Assembly (NCBI RefSeq): GCF_037126285.1
Contig: NZ_CP147012.1
Coordinates: 620,001-684,000, forward strand
From: Bernardetia sp. MNP-M8
GTDB taxonomy: Bacteria > Bacteroidota > Bacteroidia > Cytophagales > Bernardetiaceae
Direction: 5' to 3'
Length of the DNA: 64,000 bases
Below, piece by piece: positions 9,482-18,192 of this stretch. Each line of letters starts with the position of its first letter. The first letter of the stretch is position 1. The translations under genes were made by a program, and so were the position numbers. The notes beneath the pieces were generated by a model. It saw only the letters and a program-made list of their open reading frames with translations. It was not told where the DNA came from and ran no database searches.

Positions 9482-9510
9482 CAAAGGTACAAAATATTTC
9501 TTAATGACAA
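9482..9510 (-). promoter_or_regulatory. Candidate internal promoter for atpA-atpG
   Basis: On the minus strand a -33-like TTG (9508-9510) is followed after 18 nt by TACCTTTG (9482-9489), an exact match to the Bacteroidota -7 consensus TAnnTTTG. The predicted start lies about 45 nt upstream of the atpA ATG. It sits inside the atp operon, between atpH and atpA. Confidence 0.65.
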
Positions 9511-9513
9511 CCA

Positions 9514-9538
9514 TTGACAAGGTCAAGACCATTGTCAA
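9514..9538. promoter_or_regulatory. Inverted repeat just upstream of the internal atpA promoter
   Basis: TTGACAAGGTC and GACCATTGTCAA are reverse complements with one bulged base and a 2-nt loop. The same stretch can be read as two 12-bp direct repeats (CCATTGACAAGG / CCATTGTCAAGG). It ends 3 bp from the -33 box, where an activator or repressor would bind. It could also act as a processing hairpin in the atpH-atpA transcript. Confidence 0.55.
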
Positions 9539-9561
9539 GGTAATTTTAATTTACGATTTTT

Positions 9562-10098
9562 CTATTTACCTAACGACTGTTCTATTTTTTGAAGGCGAGT
9601 TTTGACAGAATCATCAATCTGCTTTCCTTCAATATTCAAAATAAAACCTCCGATAAGACTTTTATCTATTGTCTCTTTTAATTCTACTCCTTGTTGTCCA
9701 GAAAGCTGACGTATTTTCTCTTTAAAAGAGTTACGCAAATCATCTGTAAGTTCAAAAGGAGTAATTACTTCTGCCATTTCAACTCCCTTTTGAGAATTGT
9801 AAAGCAAATGAAATTGTTTGGCAGTTTCAAAAAGGTCTGCTTCACGTCCTTTTTTTACTACAAGCGTAAAAAATTTCTTTGTCAAATCATTACTACTTCC
9901 AAAAAGAGCATTTAAGATAGATAGTTTTTTAGAAGGATTGACAATAGGGCTTTTCAAAAGCACCTCTAATTCTCTGCTTCCTTCAACTGTTTCTTTGATA
10001 TTTACCATATCATTATGCACTTCTTCCAAAGTAGAGTGTTCATTGGCTAAATCAAAAACTGATTTGGCATATCTAGAAGCAACACGAATATCTGACAT
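9562..10098 (-). CDS. atpH: ATP synthase F1 subunit delta
   Basis: Peripheral-stalk subunit joining the top of F1 to subunit b (OSCP homologue). The 178 aa start with the conserved RVASRYAKSVFDLA helix and contain LLKSPIVNPSKK and the C-terminal KIDKSLIGGF-like signature (ETIDKSLIGGFILNIEGKQIDDS), where Gly-Gly-Phe is diagnostic. It is preceded by a 125-bp gap that is AT-rich and partly self-complementary, and followed by the atpA promoter region. Confidence 0.95.
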   Translation of the reverse strand: MSDIRVASRYAKSVFDLANEHSTLEEVHNDMVNIKETVEGSRELEVLLKSPIVNPSKKLSILNALFGSSNDLTKKFFTLVVKKGREADLFETAKQFHLLYNSQKGVEMAEVITPFELTDDLRNSFKEKIRQLSGQQGVELKETIDKSLIGGFILNIEGKQIDDSVKTRLQKIEQSLGK

Positions 10099-10223
10099 AA
10101 TTTATTATAATTGAAAATTGATAATGGAAAATTGATAAGTTAGTTATGCTAAATTTCAGTTGAAAATTTCAAAAAACGAAAAATAAATTTTATGTTATTT
10201 AATAATCAACTGTCAATTATCAA

Positions 10224-10733
10224 TTAATTTACTTTAATATCATTCAAATAATTTTCTACCAATTGTTTTTGAGCAGAATCAGAACCTAATTGTTCTTTTA
10301 CTAATTTCTCAGCAATTTGTAAAGAAAGAGTTGCAACTTGCTTTCTTACATCAGCCATAGCATTTTGTTTCTGTGAGTCGATTTCACGTTTTGCATCTTC
10401 CAAAATACGATTGTATTCTTTTGTTGCACGTTCACGAGCATCTTCTTCCATTTTAGAAGCAACTACACGAGTTTCTTTCATCATTTGCTCACGCTCAATA
10501 CGTCCTTCTTGACGGATTTTTTCAATTTCATTTTCTAAATCTGCCTTTGCCATACGAGCAGCTTCAGCAGCTTTAAGAGCTTCTTCGATAGAACGCTCAC
10601 GAGTTTCTAATGCTTTTGTGATAGAAGGCCAAACAAATTTGCCTAAAACAACAACAAGCAAGATAAAGATAAGTCCTGTCCAAAAAATAAGACCAACATT
10701 AGGCGTAATAAGTGGATTGAGTTGAAGAAGCAT
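10224..10733 (-). CDS. atpF: ATP synthase F0 subunit b
   Basis: Peripheral stalk. A single N-terminal membrane helix (about residues 11-30, LIFWTGLIFILLVVVLGKFV) is followed by a long charged coiled coil (residues 35-150, repeated A, E, K, R heptads such as EEALKAAEAARMAK) and a C-terminal segment that meets delta. At 169 aa it is normal for the family. Operon position between c and delta agrees. Confidence 0.95.
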   Translation of the reverse strand: MLLQLNPLITPNVGLIFWTGLIFILLVVVLGKFVWPSITKALETRERSIEEALKAAEAARMAKADLENEIEKIRQEGRIEREQMMKETRVVASKMEEDARERATKEYNRILEDAKREIDSQKQNAMADVRKQVATLSLQIAEKLVKEQLGSDSAQKQLVENYLNDIKVN

Positions 10734-10947
10734 AATGATTAAATATATAGGTATTAAATTAAATTCTTTTTTTAGTTGTTATTTATGCAAAACATAAAAT
10801 AACGGAATATTTTTTTTATCTTTTATTTACCTGACACTTTGAAGTATCTGACAAGTATAGGATAATTTTCTTTTTATAAAATTAGATAGAACTAGTTAAA
10901 AACGAAGTAGCAATAACTAATTTATTACTACTTCATTTTTGTATGTC

Positions 10948-11277
<330 letters not shown>

Positions 11278-11506
11278 TTAATAAAAAACCTACCGTTTTT
11301 AATTAAAATAAGACTAAAATAAGTGTCTTGTATTCTGAAATTTATCCGAAAATAAAGGTAGAAGTTAGAAATTAGATTTTAGAAGTAATACAAAAATACT
11401 AATGAGTAATTATATTTTCTTATTCTAATCTTTTCCTTCTAAAATAACTAGTTTTTCAGTAATTGCATTTAACTGGTAACTACATTACTGATAACTGGTT
11501 ACTGAT

Positions 11507-12694
11507 TTAGTGATGGTCGTCTGCAATAGCTTGACCAATAAATAATGCTGTAAGAAGAGTAAAGATATATGCTTGTAAAAGGGCAACAAATAACTCTAAA
11601 CACATCATCAAAAATACAAAAGGAACAATAGGCACACCCAAAATATAGTTTTTGAATATAAAGATAATTCCAATCAAGGCTAAAATAATTGTGTGTCCTG
11701 CTGTTATGTTAGCAAAAAGACGAATCATAAGAGCTATTGGCTTAGTAAAAATACCAATAATCTCTACAGGAATCATAATCAACAAAAGTGGAATTGGCAC
11801 ACCTGGCATTGCAAAGACGTGTTTCCAATAATGTTTGTTTGCTGAAACATTTGTAATAATAAGAGTAAGAGCTGCTAAAGTCATTGTAAAGGCAATGTTT
11901 CCTGAAGTGTTTGCGCCAGAAGGAAGCAAACCTAAAAGGTTATTAAACCAAATAAAGAAAAACAAAGTCAATAGATACGGAAAATATTTTTTGTATTTGT
12001 GTTCGCCAATGTTTGGAATAGCCAAATCATCACGAAGATAAACAATAATAGGCTCAAAGAAAGATTGCATTCCTTTTGGTGCTTGTCCTTCACGTTTTTT
12101 GTATGCTCCTGCAATGCTAAATCCAATTACTAAAAGTAAAAGTGAAGCAATCATCATTGAAGCGACATTTTTTGTAATTGATAAATCAAGAGGATGAATA
12201 TCTTCAATTAACTTTCCATTATTATCTACCACTTTTACATGTTCGTGGTCTAAGATGTAGTTGTATTGTCCTTTTGTGAGAACGGCACGAGTATTATCGT
12301 GTCCTGCTGTTACTTTTTCATTTGGAATCTCAACAGTTTTGATAGGCGCATGATGAAATTCACTAGACATAAATACATCAAACTGTCCATTTGTATAAAC
12401 AATCAGAGGCAATGGAATAGAGTAATGATGCTCTTCTTTGTTTTCATCAACAGTAGTAAAAAGATGCCATTCGTGAGAATCCAAAATGTGATGATTAATC
12501 ATCTCAGTAATATCAAACTTATCTTCATCGACGTGTTCAATGTCTAAATGTCCGTCTGTTTCATTACTATTAATTCCATCTTTTTGTCCATCTTGAGCAA
12601 ATAGATTAGAAAAAGTAAGTAGAGAAAACAAAACACTCAAAAAAGTAATTTTTGAATAGTTGAATTTGATGAAAGGTAAAATGTTATTCTTCAC
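11507..12694 (-). CDS. atpB: ATP synthase F0 subunit a with long periplasmic-type N-terminus
   Basis: Stator subunit carrying the proton half-channels. The C-terminal 200 residues contain the membrane helices and the essential Arg in ALMIRLFANITAGH. At 395 aa it is about 120 residues longer than the E. coli protein. The extra N-terminal part begins with a signal-peptide-like segment (LLTFSNLFAQDG) followed by a His- and Asp/Glu-rich region (HLDIEHVDEDKFD, HHILDSHEWH) before the first canonical helix. This extension is typical of Bacteroidota subunit a and is predicted to face the periplasm. The C-terminus ends in DDHH. Confidence 0.95.
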   Translation of the reverse strand: MKNNILPFIKFNYSKITFLSVLFSLLTFSNLFAQDGQKDGINSNETDGHLDIEHVDEDKFDITEMINHHILDSHEWHLFTTVDENKEEHHYSIPLPLIVYTNGQFDVFMSSEFHHAPIKTVEIPNEKVTAGHDNTRAVLTKGQYNYILDHEHVKVVDNNGKLIEDIHPLDLSITKNVASMMIASLLLLVIGFSIAGAYKKREGQAPKGMQSFFEPIIVYLRDDLAIPNIGEHKYKKYFPYLLTLFFFIWFNNLLGLLPSGANTSGNIAFTMTLAALTLIITNVSANKHYWKHVFAMPGVPIPLLLIMIPVEIIGIFTKPIALMIRLFANITAGHTIILALIGIIFIFKNYILGVPIVPFVFLMMCLELFVALLQAYIFTLLTALFIGQAIADDHH

Positions 12695-12794
12695 TTGATT
12701 CCGTATTAGTGTAATTTATAATTTACGCTGAAAATTAATTTCTTTTTATCTAAACCTAAATTGAACTAGAAACGTATAAGGAACGTTGGCTAAT

Positions 12795-13223
12795 TTATGG
12801 TTTCTCTGAGTCTTGTTCTGAATTGCGCTGCAAGTTAGGTAACAATGCACGAATTTCAAACAATAAATAACCAAAATATAGAAAAAGCATCACAAAAGCC
12901 AAACTAATTACTCCTTCGCCACTTATCATAACATAAGCAAGCATCACAGAAGCACAAAAAAGCATTCTTACCATTTTGGAAACCATCATAGCATAACCAA
13001 AATTAGCACTCCCCAAAAAACGCAAGGTAATCATTCCTGTAATCCAGTATAAAAGTGTAATTCCAATATAAACGCCCCAAACTTGAGGAATATAATATTG
13101 AGTTACAAAAAACTGAAAAGCCAACATACAAAGAAGCATTACTAATGCAAAACCTCCAAATTGAAGGTGATACGAACGAGCAATTTTTTTCTTCGCAGAA
13201 TCAGATAATTGGTTCTCAGACAC
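12795..13223 (-). CDS. AtpI-like four-helix membrane protein, first gene of the atp operon
   Basis: The 142-aa protein has four predicted membrane helices (about residues 22-42, 50-68, 83-102, 106-126) and a hydrophilic C-terminus rich in N, E and S. Its place immediately upstream of atpB, on the same strand with a 100-bp gap, is where AtpI/AtpZ assembly factors lie in other F0F1 operons. Its sequence was not matched to a named family by eye, so the AtpI label rests on position and topology. Confidence 0.75.
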   Translation of the reverse strand: MSENQLSDSAKKKIARSYHLQFGGFALVMLLCMLAFQFFVTQYYIPQVWGVYIGITLLYWITGMITLRFLGSANFGYAMMVSKMVRMLFCASVMLAYVMISGEGVISLAFVMLFLYFGYLLFEIRALLPNLQRNSEQDSEKP

Positions 13224-13291
13224 TTTTATAGGAGCTTTTTAGGTACTTTTTAAAGAGATTGATTTTTCAAGGCTTATCCTTAATTTGGGTG

Positions 13292-13322
13292 CAAAAGTAC
13301 AGACTATAATATTTAAAAGCAA
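13292..13322 (-). promoter_or_regulatory. Candidate main promoter of the atp operon
   Basis: On the minus strand TTG (13320-13322), a 20-nt spacer, then TACTTTTG (13292-13299), matching the Bacteroidota TTG/TAnnTTTG promoter. The start would fall about 60 nt before the first gene of the operon (13223). Confidence 0.65.
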
Positions 13323-13467
13323 GAATTATTTGAAAGTATTTTTGATATTCTTTGTTTAATCTCACTAAGAACGTTTACATAAAAACTCAAAACGTTTTTA
13401 CAAAAATAGAGTTAGATATAATATTGATTCATTTTTACAACTACATTTTTTTGATTTTATTTATTTT

Positions 13468-14379
13468 ATGAAAAAAATATTGATTACAGGAGGTTCTGGA
13501 CTTGTTGGAACTCGCCTTACAGAGCTTTTATTAGCAAGTGGAAATTATGAAGTAATGCACCTTAGCCGTTCGGGAAGTCATATTCCAGGGGTTACAGTCT
13601 ATGAGTGGGATGTAGAAGCTGGCGAAATGGAAGAAGAAGCCATCCAAAAAGCTGATTGTGTCATTCATTTGGCAGGAACTAGCATTATGGAAAAGGCTTG
13701 GATAGATTCTCAAAAGGAAAAAATAATAGAAAGTCGCACTCTCTCAACAGCTCTTTTAGTAGAAAAACTAACTGTTTTAGACCATCATGTTAAAACCTAT
13801 ATTGGAGCTTCTGCTATTGGTTATTATGGTTTTGAGAAAGAACATAGCCGTAATTTACATAAAGAAGATGCTCCAGCTGGAAATGACTTTTTGGCGCAAG
13901 TTTGTGTAGAATGGGAAAAAGCACACGCTGAAGTTCCTTCAAATATTCGTTCTACTATTATTCGTATCGGAATTGTTTTGAGTGATAAAGGTGGCGCACT
14001 TGTAGAAATGGCAAAACCTGTAAAAGCGTGGGCTGGTGCTGCGTTGGGAGATGGAAATCAAGTCGTTTCTTGGATTCATATTGATGACCTTTGTAGAATT
14101 TTTATCAAGGCAATTGAAGATAATAAAATGACAGGAACTTATAATGCTGTTGCTCCAAATCCTGTAACAAATGCAGAACTGACACGCATTATTGCAAATT
14201 CTTTAGATAAGCCATTGTTTTTGCCAAATGTTCCCGAACCTGCTATGTATTTGCTTTTAGGACAACAAGCAGAATCAGTTTTGAGAAGTATAAAAGCAAG
14301 TGATGATAAGATAGTAAAAGCAGGTTTTGAATTTGATTTTGTAGATGCTCAAAAGGCTGTTGATGATTTTTATAAGTGA
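13468..14379 (+). CDS. TIGR01777-type NAD(P)-binding epimerase family protein
   Basis: Extended short-chain dehydrogenase fold: the nucleotide-binding GGSGLVGTRL loop is at residues 8-17, VIHLAGTSI follows at about residue 67, GASAIGYYG at about 112 (Tyr at the SDR catalytic position, with a GYYG motif typical of the group), and RIGIVLSDKGGAL and WIHIDDLCRIF later. The C-terminal domain of about 60 residues (TNAELTRIIANSLDKP) is the DUF1731-like part. The 303-aa length is normal. The group (YfcH/SulA-like) has no firmly known substrate. A terminator follows 12 nt after the stop. Confidence 0.92.
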   Translation: MKKILITGGSGLVGTRLTELLLASGNYEVMHLSRSGSHIPGVTVYEWDVEAGEMEEEAIQKADCVIHLAGTSIMEKAWIDSQKEKIIESRTLSTALLVEKLTVLDHHVKTYIGASAIGYYGFEKEHSRNLHKEDAPAGNDFLAQVCVEWEKAHAEVPSNIRSTIIRIGIVLSDKGGALVEMAKPVKAWAGAALGDGNQVVSWIHIDDLCRIFIKAIEDNKMTGTYNAVAPNPVTNAELTRIIANSLDKPLFLPNVPEPAMYLLLGQQAESVLRSIKASDDKIVKAGFEFDFVDAQKAVDDFYK

Positions 14380-14390
14380 TTTTAGCCTTC

Positions 14391-14428
14391 AAACCTATAA
14401 GGTTTTCAGAAACCTTATAGGTTTTTTT
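14391..14428 (+). terminator. Rho-independent terminator
   Basis: The hairpin AAACCTATAAGGTTT / AAACCTTATAGGTTT with a 4-nt loop and a T-run ends the epimerase-family gene and separates it from the duplicated module that starts at 14454. Confidence 0.9.
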
Positions 14429-14453
14429 GATGATAATTATAAACTTTTAGTCT

Positions 14454-15338
14454 ATGAAAAAACCAACTGTAAATAAATCTACCCTGCTTTTGGCTGTTTT
14501 AGCTGTGGCTTTTTGGTGTTTTTATTTTTGGCAAGAGAAGGAAAATCAAGAGTTTTTGATAAATACTCAAGGGTTTATATCCAATGCAACAAATGAAATT
14601 TTACAATTCAGACAAAAAGAAAATTACAAATTCATACGAAAAGCTACTTATAGTTTAAAAGATAAGAATCAAGATACTAGTGACTATAATAACAATATTC
14701 GCAATAAAATAGAAAAGAAATTATATAATTTCATTCCAAAATCTCTTCAAGATTATTTTAGTCTTGTGGGTAGCTTTGAAAAGCAATTTATTCTTCAAAA
14801 ATACTATGACAAAGAATACGTTTTAGATGAGAAAAGACTAAATTCATTAAAAAACTACACAGATTCTGTACACAAGGTTTTAGGAGTTAAAAAATCAACT
14901 ATTCATTCAATAAATTGGCAACAAAATGATACTAAAATATGGCTAGATTTGGTAAAGCAACGCCAACAAATTATTGATTTGACAGATTCTATTTTAAGAA
15001 AAAACAAAAAACAGTTTCCAAGCTCTTACGTCTCCAATAATTTTGAAGGTTATTCAATGCTTGTTCCAGACTATCAAAAAGAAATAATGTTAGTCAAATC
15101 ATTTATATTTTTTACAGATACAAAATACGGTACAGAATACTACACTTCTAAGAAAAAGTATGAACCTAGAATAGATATTGATTCACTATTCTTAGACTCT
15201 GATTTCAATAACAAAACCTTTTATTCCTTTCAAAAACAAGGAGATACAGTTTTATATCCAGTTATAAATAAAGATAAATCACAGAAATCTTCTGTGTCAA
15301 TAAAAGTAATTTCTAAAAAAACTGACTATGCAAACTAA
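14454..15338 (+). CDS. Unknown membrane-anchored protein, module copy 1 gene A
   Basis: The 294-aa product has one N-terminal membrane helix (about residues 9-24, STLLLAVLAVAFWCFYFW) and a periplasmic domain of about 265 residues, helical and charged in its first half and beta-like in its second. Shared blocks with the second copy (16225-17184) are the N-terminus, INDW-type (NWQQNDTKIWLDLVK), ELT/DLTDSI, NFEGYSMLVPDY and DTKYGTEY. It overlaps gene B by 11 nt. No named family was recognised; a single anchored helix with a large periplasmic part recalls GldM-type envelope proteins, but sequence support for that is lacking. Confidence 0.8.
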   Translation: MKKPTVNKSTLLLAVLAVAFWCFYFWQEKENQEFLINTQGFISNATNEILQFRQKENYKFIRKATYSLKDKNQDTSDYNNNIRNKIEKKLYNFIPKSLQDYFSLVGSFEKQFILQKYYDKEYVLDEKRLNSLKNYTDSVHKVLGVKKSTIHSINWQQNDTKIWLDLVKQRQQIIDLTDSILRKNKKQFPSSYVSNNFEGYSMLVPDYQKEIMLVKSFIFFTDTKYGTEYYTSKKKYEPRIDIDSLFLDSDFNNKTFYSFQKQGDTVLYPVINKDKSQKSSVSIKVISKKTDYAN

Positions 15339-16209
15339 AATCATAAATGGTAGTTTGTTGTTAATTCTACTCACCTCTTTCTACTTTATATTTCAAAATT
15401 ACTCTTTGCGAAAAGAAATAGAACCTTTAAATGAAGAATATTGCAAGAAATATATTGCCAATCAACTCAAAATTTCAGAAAAACGCAATAACTATTTTAA
15501 AGAAAGTATAATCGGTTATGCAGATCTCAACTCTCAAAACCCTTTCTTAGAACCTGTAAATGGAGATTATGCAAAAACAGAGAAAAAACAGTATGAAGTA
15601 ATCAAAATTCTTTCTGTAATTGATTCTATTTACAGGGGTGATACATTAGGAAAAAATTGGAAATCACATAAATATAAAATTGCAGATGCTTTTGAAAAAG
15701 CTAGAGAGAAATATACTTTTCTAAAGTGGGGTAAACAGGTTTCTTATACTACTTTTGATTCTCTCTTTAAAAAAGAAAAGCTAGATTATAATGAGTGGAC
15801 AGAAATTATTTCCGTATCAAATAGATTTAAAGATAAAGTTAGAAGCAGTACATCAGGAGGAACTATCTATTTTGCATATTATGATATGATAGGCATTCCT
15901 TCAAAAAGTATTGTTCGTGTTGGAGATACAATTTCTGTTGATTGGGTAAATTTTTATTCAAATACTTCTCTAATTCCAGCCACTTATTCAAGAAAATCAA
16001 ATTACGAGAGCTGCCTCACTCTTAGAAGTTATTATAAAATTGGCTTTGGAATTTTGGGAGGTAAAGACAATGAAACCATTCTCTTAGAAGAATATCAAAT
16101 CCCATTCTCAGAAATAGAAAAGAACAAAAAATGGCGAAGTGTATTTTATTTTAGAAATGATAAATTAGAACAAGATTCTGTTGTTTTGGAAAGAGAATTG
16201 GAGTTTTAA
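15328..16209 (+). CDS. Unknown membrane-anchored protein, module copy 1 gene B
   Basis: The 293-aa product has an N-terminal hydrophobic segment (about residues 6-22) that is either a signal anchor or an uncleaved signal peptide, then a helical region and a beta-rich C-terminal domain. Motifs shared with copy 2 (17192-18070) are GIPSKSIVRVGDT, VDWVNFY and the last 45 residues (LLEEYQIPFSEIEKNKKW and onward), nearly identical. It overlaps gene A by 11 nt, which suggests the two products are needed together. The function is unknown. Confidence 0.8.
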   Translation: MQTKIINGSLLLILLTSFYFIFQNYSLRKEIEPLNEEYCKKYIANQLKISEKRNNYFKESIIGYADLNSQNPFLEPVNGDYAKTEKKQYEVIKILSVIDSIYRGDTLGKNWKSHKYKIADAFEKAREKYTFLKWGKQVSYTTFDSLFKKEKLDYNEWTEIISVSNRFKDKVRSSTSGGTIYFAYYDMIGIPSKSIVRVGDTISVDWVNFYSNTSLIPATYSRKSNYESCLTLRSYYKIGFGILGGKDNETILLEEYQIPFSEIEKNKKWRSVFYFRNDKLEQDSVVLERELEF

Positions 16210-16224
16210 GCAAAAAATAAAATT

Positions 16225-17184
16225 ATGAAAAAACCAACTGTAAATAAATCTACCCTGCTTTTGGCTGTGGCTTGTTGGTGTTTTTATTTTTGGAAAAAAG
16301 ATAGAGATATAGAAACTATTGCTTTTCATCAGAATATTATCAACGAAGCTCTCTATTACGAAACTGACCAAAAAAATAACCTTTTTTTAGAAGAAGTAAA
16401 AGACAGTTGGTATAATCACATAATGTATTTTGATGATAAAAAAAAGCCTAAAACAGAAGATTTTGAGGCTAAACTCTACAAATCTGCTCCAGATGTTTAT
16501 GGACGTTATTTGTCTAGTTTAGAAAATGTTAGTAATGAGTTATTGTATTACAATAAATTTTATACAGATGAAAAATTAGATTTTACCACTATTTATCTAA
16601 ACGAGTTTAAAGGTTTATTCAATTCTGATAAAAAAGAAGAACGAAAAAAAGATTTGGCACTAATAAGTGAAAGATTAAATTATGTACAGCGACAATCTCC
16701 TCTATTTGAAAAAGCAAATTTTCATAAAATAGATTGGAACGAAAGTAATGACCTTAATTTGTGGCTGGATATAATTAAACATAAAAAAGAAGTCATTGAA
16801 CTTACTAATTCTATATTCAAAGAGAATAAAAAGAGCTTTCCTACTTCTTTTGAATCTAATCATTTTGAAGGTTATTCGACACTTATTCCAGATTATGAAA
16901 ACCAAAAAATGATAGTAAAAGTATTTTATTTTCAATCTGACACGAAATATGGGACAGATTTTCAAAAGAGAAGAGAAAAATATGGTCATTCTACTCCTGA
17001 TAATGCTTTTAGATTAGGAGATTCTACCTTTTACTCTATGCAAAGCCCTAGAACATATCATATTTTTGAAAAAGTAGGAGATACAACATTACAGTTTTAT
17101 TTTTTAGATAAAGAAACAAGAGAATATTTTGCTCAATATTCACCACTTTATGATATTTCTTTTAAAGTAATTCCTAAAAAATAA
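16225..17184 (+). CDS. Unknown membrane-anchored protein, module copy 2 gene A
   Basis: Paralogue of the gene at 14454. The first 44 nt are identical, then the copy loses four codons in the membrane helix (LAVACWCFYFW against LAVLAVAFWCFYFW), and the middle is strongly diverged. The blocks HFEGYSTLIPDY, DTKYGTDF and VGDTTLQFYF keep the family pattern. At 319 aa it is 25 residues longer than copy 1, mostly around residues 40-110. It starts 15 nt after gene B of copy 1. The function is unknown. Confidence 0.8.
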   Translation: MKKPTVNKSTLLLAVACWCFYFWKKDRDIETIAFHQNIINEALYYETDQKNNLFLEEVKDSWYNHIMYFDDKKKPKTEDFEAKLYKSAPDVYGRYLSSLENVSNELLYYNKFYTDEKLDFTTIYLNEFKGLFNSDKKEERKKDLALISERLNYVQRQSPLFEKANFHKIDWNESNDLNLWLDIIKHKKEVIELTNSIFKENKKSFPTSFESNHFEGYSTLIPDYENQKMIVKVFYFQSDTKYGTDFQKRREKYGHSTPDNAFRLGDSTFYSMQSPRTYHIFEKVGDTTLQFYFLDKETREYFAQYSPLYDISFKVIPKK

Positions 17185-17191
17185 AAAATTT

Positions 17192-18070
17192 ATGAAAACT
17201 AAGATTATTAATTTACTGCTTTCTCTAACTATTATTATAGCTCTTTGCTTTATTGGAAAAGATTATTTTCTGTTGCAAAAACTTGAAAGTATTACAGAAG
17301 AACACAAGCCAAAACAGATTAGTTTTTTATTAGAAAGTTCTAAAAGAACAGATAGAAAATTAGATGCTTTACTTACAAAGGAAAATGGACTTAATACATT
17401 TGGTTCATTTATAAATACAAATTCTATTAGTTCAGACAGTTATATACACCCAAGAGATTTAGAAGTATTCAAAACTTACAAACTTATAAAACCAATAGAT
17501 TCGATTATTTCAACCGACTTAATAGGAAGTAAATGGGAAGATAATAAAGCAAAATTTCAAGAAATTTTATTAACAATAGCTCAAAAAGATGATACACTAC
17601 GAGTAGAAATAGACAAGTACAATAAACAAGAAATATATTATGCTAGTTCGTTTAATGAGTATCTATATCTTACTTACTTGGTTATAAATCTAAAAGAAAA
17701 CTTACGTAGCAGAATGGGGCAGTTTTGCATGTGCTTCTATCCTAAACACGAGTTTAAAGGTATTCCTTCAAAAAAAATAGTTCAAGTTGGAGATACTGTT
17801 TTTGTGGATTGGGTAAATTATTATGGTGGACATACTTTTATAGACCAAACTTATCAAGTACAATCAAACTATGATAAATTTCACATCTTAGAAACAACTT
17901 ATGACCCTTGTAAACAATGTGATGAAGCAGCAGAAACTATTTTATTAGAAGAATATCAAATCCCTTTCTCAGAAATAAAAAAGGATAAAAAATGGAGAAG
18001 TGTATTTTATTTTAGAAATGATAAATTAGAACAAGATTCAGTTGTTTTGGAAAGAGAATTGGAGTTTTGA
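17192..18070 (+). CDS. Unknown membrane-anchored protein, module copy 2 gene B
   Basis: Paralogue of the gene at 15328. It has an N-terminal hydrophobic segment (about residues 7-24), the shared GIPSKKIVQVGDT and VDWVNYYGG motifs, and a C-terminus almost identical at DNA level to copy 1 over the last 130 nt. Two local differences are a CMCFYP and a CKQCDE Cys-containing loop absent from copy 1. Starts 7 nt after gene A. An IS lies 27 bp downstream and leaves the gene whole. Confidence 0.8.
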   Translation: MKTKIINLLLSLTIIIALCFIGKDYFLLQKLESITEEHKPKQISFLLESSKRTDRKLDALLTKENGLNTFGSFINTNSISSDSYIHPRDLEVFKTYKLIKPIDSIISTDLIGSKWEDNKAKFQEILLTIAQKDDTLRVEIDKYNKQEIYYASSFNEYLYLTYLVINLKENLRSRMGQFCMCFYPKHEFKGIPSKKIVQVGDTVFVDWVNYYGGHTFIDQTYQVQSNYDKFHILETTYDPCKQCDEAAETILLEEYQIPFSEIKKDKKWRSVFYFRNDKLEQDSVVLERELEF

Positions 18071-18139
18071 AGTTGTGATGAGTTCTTCTTTCCTAATCTC
18101 AGTCCTCTGACAAAAGATTTTGAAACGAGATAAAAAAAA

Positions 18140-18192
18140 GCCATAATTGAGTTTCTTACAAAATTTTCTCACAAATTTTTCTCAATTATGGC
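18140..18192 (+). promoter_or_regulatory. Hairpin that covers the transposase start codon
   Basis: GCCATAATTGAG (18140-18151) and CTCAATTATGGC (18181-18192) are perfect 12-nt complements around a 29-nt loop. The transposase ATG at 18188-18190 sits in the right arm. In a transcript that begins outside the element the start codon would be paired; a transcript starting inside the loop would leave it free. Confidence 0.75.

Larger units (their letters stand above)
14454..18070 (+). repeat. Tandem duplication of a two-gene module
   Basis: Copy 1 is 14454-16209 and copy 2 is 16225-18070, each gene A followed by gene B. The outer ends of the copies (start of A, end of B) are nearly identical at DNA level while the interiors are far more diverged. 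Confidence 0.85.
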
